A model generated the notes under the pieces. It had not been told where the DNA came from. It did no database searches and saw only the letters and a list, made by a program, of their open reading frames with translations. Below are positions 61,281 to 64,000 of a DNA stretch of 64,000 nucleotides, piece after piece. Source of the stretch: an uncultured Lachnospiraceae bacterium (GTDB lineage Bacteria; Bacillota; Clostridia; Lachnospirales; Lachnospiraceae). Numbering within the stretch: the first letter of the stretch is position 1; each line of letters opens with the position of its first letter. The stretch is taken from contig CAJTWM010000007.1 of assembly GCA_910579805.1 (NCBI GenBank), forward strand, positions 1 through 64,000, given 5' to 3'. The position numbers and the translations under genes are program-made.

Positions 61281-61754
61281 ATGATTCTTTGCCATGCAAG
61301 TAAAGAGGTAGTTGAATTTCCAGAGATCAGAAAGACAAAATATACAAAAGACTTTTCATGGGGATTTTATTGTACCAATAACTTTGAACAGGCATTAAGG
61401 TGGGCGAATCGCGGTGAGGGCGAACCGATTATTAATTTTTTTTCTTACGAGGAAAATGAAAAATTGTCTATTTTGAAATTTGATCAAATGTCAGATGAAT
61501 GGCTTGATTTTATTGACAGGTGCCGCAACGGTCAAACACATAGGTATGATATTGTAGAGGGGCCCATGGCAAACGATACCGTATGGAATTATGTGAATGA
61601 TTTTCTTACGGGGAGAATAAACAGAAAACAGTTTTGGGTATTGGCAGAATTTAAGTATCCGACTCATCAGATCAGTTTTCATACATTATCGGCATTAAAT
61701 TGTTTGAAGTTTGACAGGAGTGAGATTATTTATGACGGAAAAAGAAAGAAATGA
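61281..61754 (+). CDS. DUF3990-like protein (ADP-ribosyltransferase-like fold)
   Basis: 157 residues. MILCHASKEVVEFPEI, then KDFSWGFYCTNNFEQALRWA, follows the DUF3990 layout (MxLYHGS...FGxGFYxTxxxxQAxxWA). His in CHAS and Tyr in GFYCT could be the first two members of the H-Y-E triad of ADP-ribosyltransferases. Two-gene module with the next ORF, which starts 23 bases before this one ends. DUF3990 genes are often paired with a small partner, so a toxin-antitoxin-like role is possible but unproven. Confidence 0.75.
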   Translation: MILCHASKEVVEFPEIRKTKYTKDFSWGFYCTNNFEQALRWANRGEGEPIINFFSYEENEKLSILKFDQMSDEWLDFIDRCRNGQTHRYDIVEGPMANDTVWNYVNDFLTGRINRKQFWVLAEFKYPTHQISFHTLSALNCLKFDRSEIIYDGKRKK

Positions 61755-62175
61755 TATGTTCTATGTATGCTCCCTGATTGAATTTACGGCAAGGCAGACG
61801 AAAAACAGGCGGCGGGTTATCGTAGATGCCATGGGGGAAGAAGGGATCGAAAAGCAATTATATGATGCGGAAGTAAATCACTGTCTTTCATTTGAACAGG
61901 TAAGCGATGAGATTATAGAGCAATATCACATCGGTCAGGGCGAATTTGATACGATCACAAATTGTAAGTATACGATTCCGGGTTTTATGGATATTGGAAA
62001 ATTATACAGTATTATGATCGAAGATTGTGCCGAGGAGGGAAAAGAGATTCCTGAACTGATGAATATTTTCAGATCCTTTATCAGCGATAAGATTTCTGAT
62101 TTCCGATCGGATGTGTATTATCAGAACCCAAGTTATCTGGAGTGTTCATACCGGGCGGGATATTTGCTCGACTAG
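61732..62175 (+). CDS. Hypothetical partner of the DUF3990-like protein
   Basis: 147 residues from the ATG at 61732 (GGAGTGAG about 9 bases upstream). Acidic, helical, with LIEFTARQTKNRRRVIV and VNHCLSFEQVSDEIIEQYHI. The frame overlaps the DUF3990 gene by 23 bases, so the two are co-translated. Its last 30 residues (YQNPSYLECSYRAGYLLD) look complete. Family not named with confidence. Confidence 0.65.
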   Translation: MTEKERNDMFYVCSLIEFTARQTKNRRRVIVDAMGEEGIEKQLYDAEVNHCLSFEQVSDEIIEQYHIGQGEFDTITNCKYTIPGFMDIGKLYSIMIEDCAEEGKEIPELMNIFRSFISDKISDFRSDVYYQNPSYLECSYRAGYLLD

Positions 62176-62307
62176 ATTTCCTAAGAAGAATATCCGCTAT
62201 ATTGATCCGTTGTTTGGCGGTGAAAAGCGGGAAAATGCAGACACAATAAACGAAACCCAAGCTGTACGGAATCTCTCAGAATACCGACAGTGGAAGTGAG
62301 GAAAAAC

Positions 62308-62865
62308 ATGAAGAGAGAAGAACAAAAACAGGAGATAAAAGATTTTTTTGAGCAGTATTATAAAAAGTATGAAAAATTCATGACGCTGCCGTCCGTTCCC
62401 GCGGCAATGCTGGCGGAGCAGCAGGAAGAAGAGGGAGAATGGAAAAAATGGAAACTGATTCCCGCAACGGTAAGCGACGAAGATTTGGCAAAGCTGGAGG
62501 CGCAGATAGGCGTTGCGTTTCCTGATTTTTTCAAGATTTTTTTAACGACTTATTTTCATTTCTTTGACGGCGACGTGGGGCGTCACTCTGTTGACGAACC
62601 GTTTTTTGCAGTAAAGAACGCATGGAATCCGCTGCTTGTAAAAGCGGGATACCTTCCCTTCACATGGGACAGGGACGGCTATTATATCAGGTGCGTCGAT
62701 TTGGTTAATATGCCGGACGAAGATAAGTGCAGGATTTGTCAGATAGACCATGAAGTTTTATTTGACTTTGATGAAGATTCGGAAGTGAAAAGGGAAGAAA
62801 TAGAAGCAGCGATGGAAACCGTGGCAGATAACTTTATGGAATATTTGAAGGGGCTTTTAGGGTGA
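62308..62865 (+). CDS. SMI1/KNR4 (SUKH) family protein
   Basis: 185 residues from the ATG at 62308 (GTGAGG 8 bases upstream; the frame is open from 62290). Core: LIPATVSDEDLAKLEAQIG, VAFPDFFKIFLTTYFHF, and a DRDGYYIRCVDL tract. This matches the SUKH fold with the conserved Phe-Pro loop. SUKH proteins are commonly immunity proteins for secreted or polymorphic toxins. No toxin gene is next to it in the window. Confidence 0.75.
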   Translation: MKREEQKQEIKDFFEQYYKKYEKFMTLPSVPAAMLAEQQEEEGEWKKWKLIPATVSDEDLAKLEAQIGVAFPDFFKIFLTTYFHFFDGDVGRHSVDEPFFAVKNAWNPLLVKAGYLPFTWDRDGYYIRCVDLVNMPDEDKCRICQIDHEVLFDFDEDSEVKREEIEAAMETVADNFMEYLKGLLG

Positions 62866-62971
62866 AAGAGTAAGTTTTGCGCGCGCAGATGGAAACAAGG
62901 CTGAATAAATTTCGCTGCTTCGAAGTGGAGGAAAGGTTGAAAGAAATGCGCTTTCAACTATTCAATTTGAG

Positions 62972-62987
62972 TCCGCCAAAGCGGACA
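62972..62987 (+). promoter_or_regulatory. Leader hairpin before the ArsC/Spx-like gene
   Basis: GTCCGC-CAAA-GCGGAC, perfect 6-bp stem, followed by AGGGGG and the ATG at 63000. One of the recurrent set. Confidence 0.6.
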
Positions 62988-62999
62988 GGGGGTATAAAA

Positions 63000-63362
63000 A
63001 TGAAAACGACGGTTTTATGTTATGAAAGATGCAGTACTTGTAAAAAGGCGTTGAACTGGCTGAAAGAACAGGGCGTGGAATATGAGCAGCGTCCTATCAA
63101 AGAGCAGAATCCTACGAAAGAAGAACTGACGGAATGGTACCGCAGAAGCGGCCTGCCTTTAAAGCGGTTTTTTAATACCAGCGGAAATCTATATAAAGAG
63201 ATGAACCTGAAAGAGAAACTGGCTTCTATGAGCGAAGAGGAGCAATTGGCGCTTCTTTCCACTGACGGTATGTTGGTGAAACGTCCGTTAGTAGTGACGA
63301 AAGATCATATTCTTACAGGGTTTAAAGAGGAAGAGTGGAAAGTATTACTGAATGAAAACTGA
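63000..63362 (+). CDS. ArsC/Spx-family protein
   Basis: 120 residues from the ATG at 63000 (AGGGGG about 8 bases upstream). Thioredoxin-like ArsC fold with CYERCSTCKKALNWL; the CxxC resembles the Spx/YffB redox switch. VKRPLVV and TGFKEEEW near the end are typical of the family. It could be an arsenate reductase-like enzyme or an Spx-like regulator; the RPxxR/RPI tail of arsenate reductases is only partly present. Confidence 0.88.
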   Translation: MKTTVLCYERCSTCKKALNWLKEQGVEYEQRPIKEQNPTKEELTEWYRRSGLPLKRFFNTSGNLYKEMNLKEKLASMSEEEQLALLSTDGMLVKRPLVVTKDHILTGFKEEEWKVLLNEN

Positions 63363-63448
63363 TTCATTTTATTGTGTGGTTAAGTCTGCGTTATGTACGG
63401 CATCCGTAGATTTGGCGAATATAAAAAGTCGTGCGGAAATGAGGGAAA

Positions 63449-64000
63449 ATGAAAGTAAAAAAGGTGTATGCGGTGATGCTTGCGGCTGCCGTGGCGTTGG
63501 GGACTGTTGGATGCGGGAACAAGGCGGAGACAGAAAAGGTTTCGCAAAGTAGCGGCATATCGTCAGAAAAGGAAGATAATAAGGCAGAGAACCAAGGGGG
63601 TCAGACGGACGGCCAAGGAGGCAGTCAATCCGAAACTGAGACTGACGATAATCCGGAAGGACAGACGCAAGACGGACAAGATCAGGATGTTAAGGAGGAG
63701 ACTATGGGTGGAGAAAACGAAGTGATTGAAGTACCGGAATGGGATGCAGTGGAAATTCCCGACAATGAAGCGCTGGAATTTGTAAAAGATATGCAGCTTG
63801 GCTGGAATTTAGGGAATACATTTGACGCTTCTAACTGCGGCGCGAGCGATGAGTTGGAATATGAGTCCGCATGGGTAGGGATTAAGACTACGAAAGAAAT
63901 GATACATACGATCGCAGACGCCGGATTTAAAACAATCCGTATTCCGGTGTCGTGGCATAACCATGTGGACGCAGAGTACAGAATCAGCGAAGCATGGATG
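63449..64000 (+). CDS. GH5 cellulase/endoglucanase lipoprotein, 5' part only
   Basis: 184 codons up to the window edge from the ATG at 63449 (GAGGG just upstream). A signal peptide ends in a lipobox LGTVGC with modified Cys22. A Gln/Glu/Asp/Gly-rich linker (about 23-105) follows. Then the GH5 barrel starts with MQLGWNLGNTFDA and TIRIPVSWHNHV, the typical WNLGNT and RIPV(S/T)W motifs of GH5 endoglucanases. The catalytic Glu residues are beyond the edge. Lipid-anchored outside the cell; with GH74/GH31 it suggests growth on beta-glucan or xyloglucan. Confidence 0.88.
   Translation, partial: MKVKKVYAVMLAAAVALGTVGCGNKAETEKVSQSSGISSEKEDNKAENQGGQTDGQGGSQSETETDDNPEGQTQDGQDQDVKEETMGGENEVIEVPEWDAVEIPDNEALEFVKDMQLGWNLGNTFDASNCGASDELEYESAWVGIKTTKEMIHTIADAGFKTIRIPVSWHNHVDAEYRISEAWM

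Noticed and set aside
62111..62299. 62-codon frame overlapping the hypothetical partner and SUKH gene
   Set aside because: Possible gene tail (KKNIRYIDPLFGGEKRE) but no start or recognised family, so not listed as a gene.
1..64000. tRNA, rRNA, riboswitch and CRISPR scan by eye
   Set aside because: No cloverleaf, rRNA block, known riboswitch core or repeat-spacer array was recognised; a covariance-model search would be decisive.

Overview
The window looks like chromosome of a gut-type Lachnospiraceae or related Clostridia. The evidence is moderate GC with AT-rich intergenic gaps, strong AGGAGG-type ribosome binding sites, some TTG/GTG starts, agr-like LytTR/GHKL signalling, BcrA-type ABC exporters, an MCP, and large secreted plant-polysaccharide enzymes. 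No rRNA, tRNA, CRISPR array or prophage was seen. The species cannot be fixed from sequence alone.

Layout. 1-4.9 kb: the 5' part of an ATP-grasp ligase gene, a tyrosine recombinase, a J-domain protein, a decayed GNAT gene and a MerR/GyrI regulator with a hypothetical partner. 5-9.4 kb: LytTR regulator, GHKL kinase, then a small membrane protein, an ABC ATPase and a permease. 9.4-14.1 kb: a hypothetical gene and an EamA transporter, then a stretch of deletion-scarred genes (metG fragment, MBOAT/SGNH pair, IS30 transposase remnant, and a galactofuranose-type ABC operon ytfR-ytfT-yjfF). 14.3-22.5 kb: an MCP, then a secreted repeat protein, an OmpR regulator, a kinase and a membrane-anchored protein in one operon. 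This operon is followed by six phased 11-bp repeats in front of an amidase/deacetylase fusion. 22.5-28.6 kb: a serine recombinase, a regulator/ABC/kinase export locus on the minus strand with its own 11-bp repeat array, and a MATE pump. 29-35 kb: MutS-like ATPase, RecQ, and an ECF sigma factor with a long C-terminal extension.

35-64 kb: a 1942-residue secreted GH53 galactanase behind a promoter with a LacI-type operator; a methyltransferase; a 1013-residue WYL-like/SF1 helicase/DUF2726 nuclease fusion (candidate defence protein); a duplicated alpha/beta hydrolase pair split by a DUF4143 ATPase; an AT-rich locus with a truncated regulator, a truncated radical-SAM maturase and two ABC exporters, bracketed by mirror-image hairpins; a minus-strand GH74-GH31 xyloglucan pair; a patch of small genes (Nudix, truncated nitrilase, DUF3990-like, SUKH, ArsC/Spx-like); and the start of a GH5 lipoprotein cellulase.

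Themes. (1) Plant cell-wall galactan, xyloglucan and cellulose are likely carbon sources. (2) Several two-component systems sit beside envelope or export targets, and two have phased 11-bp repeats typical of OmpR-family regulators. (3) A compact hairpin recurs just upstream of the ribosome binding sites of unrelated genes. (4) Many genes carry internal deletions, so parts of the window are actively decaying.
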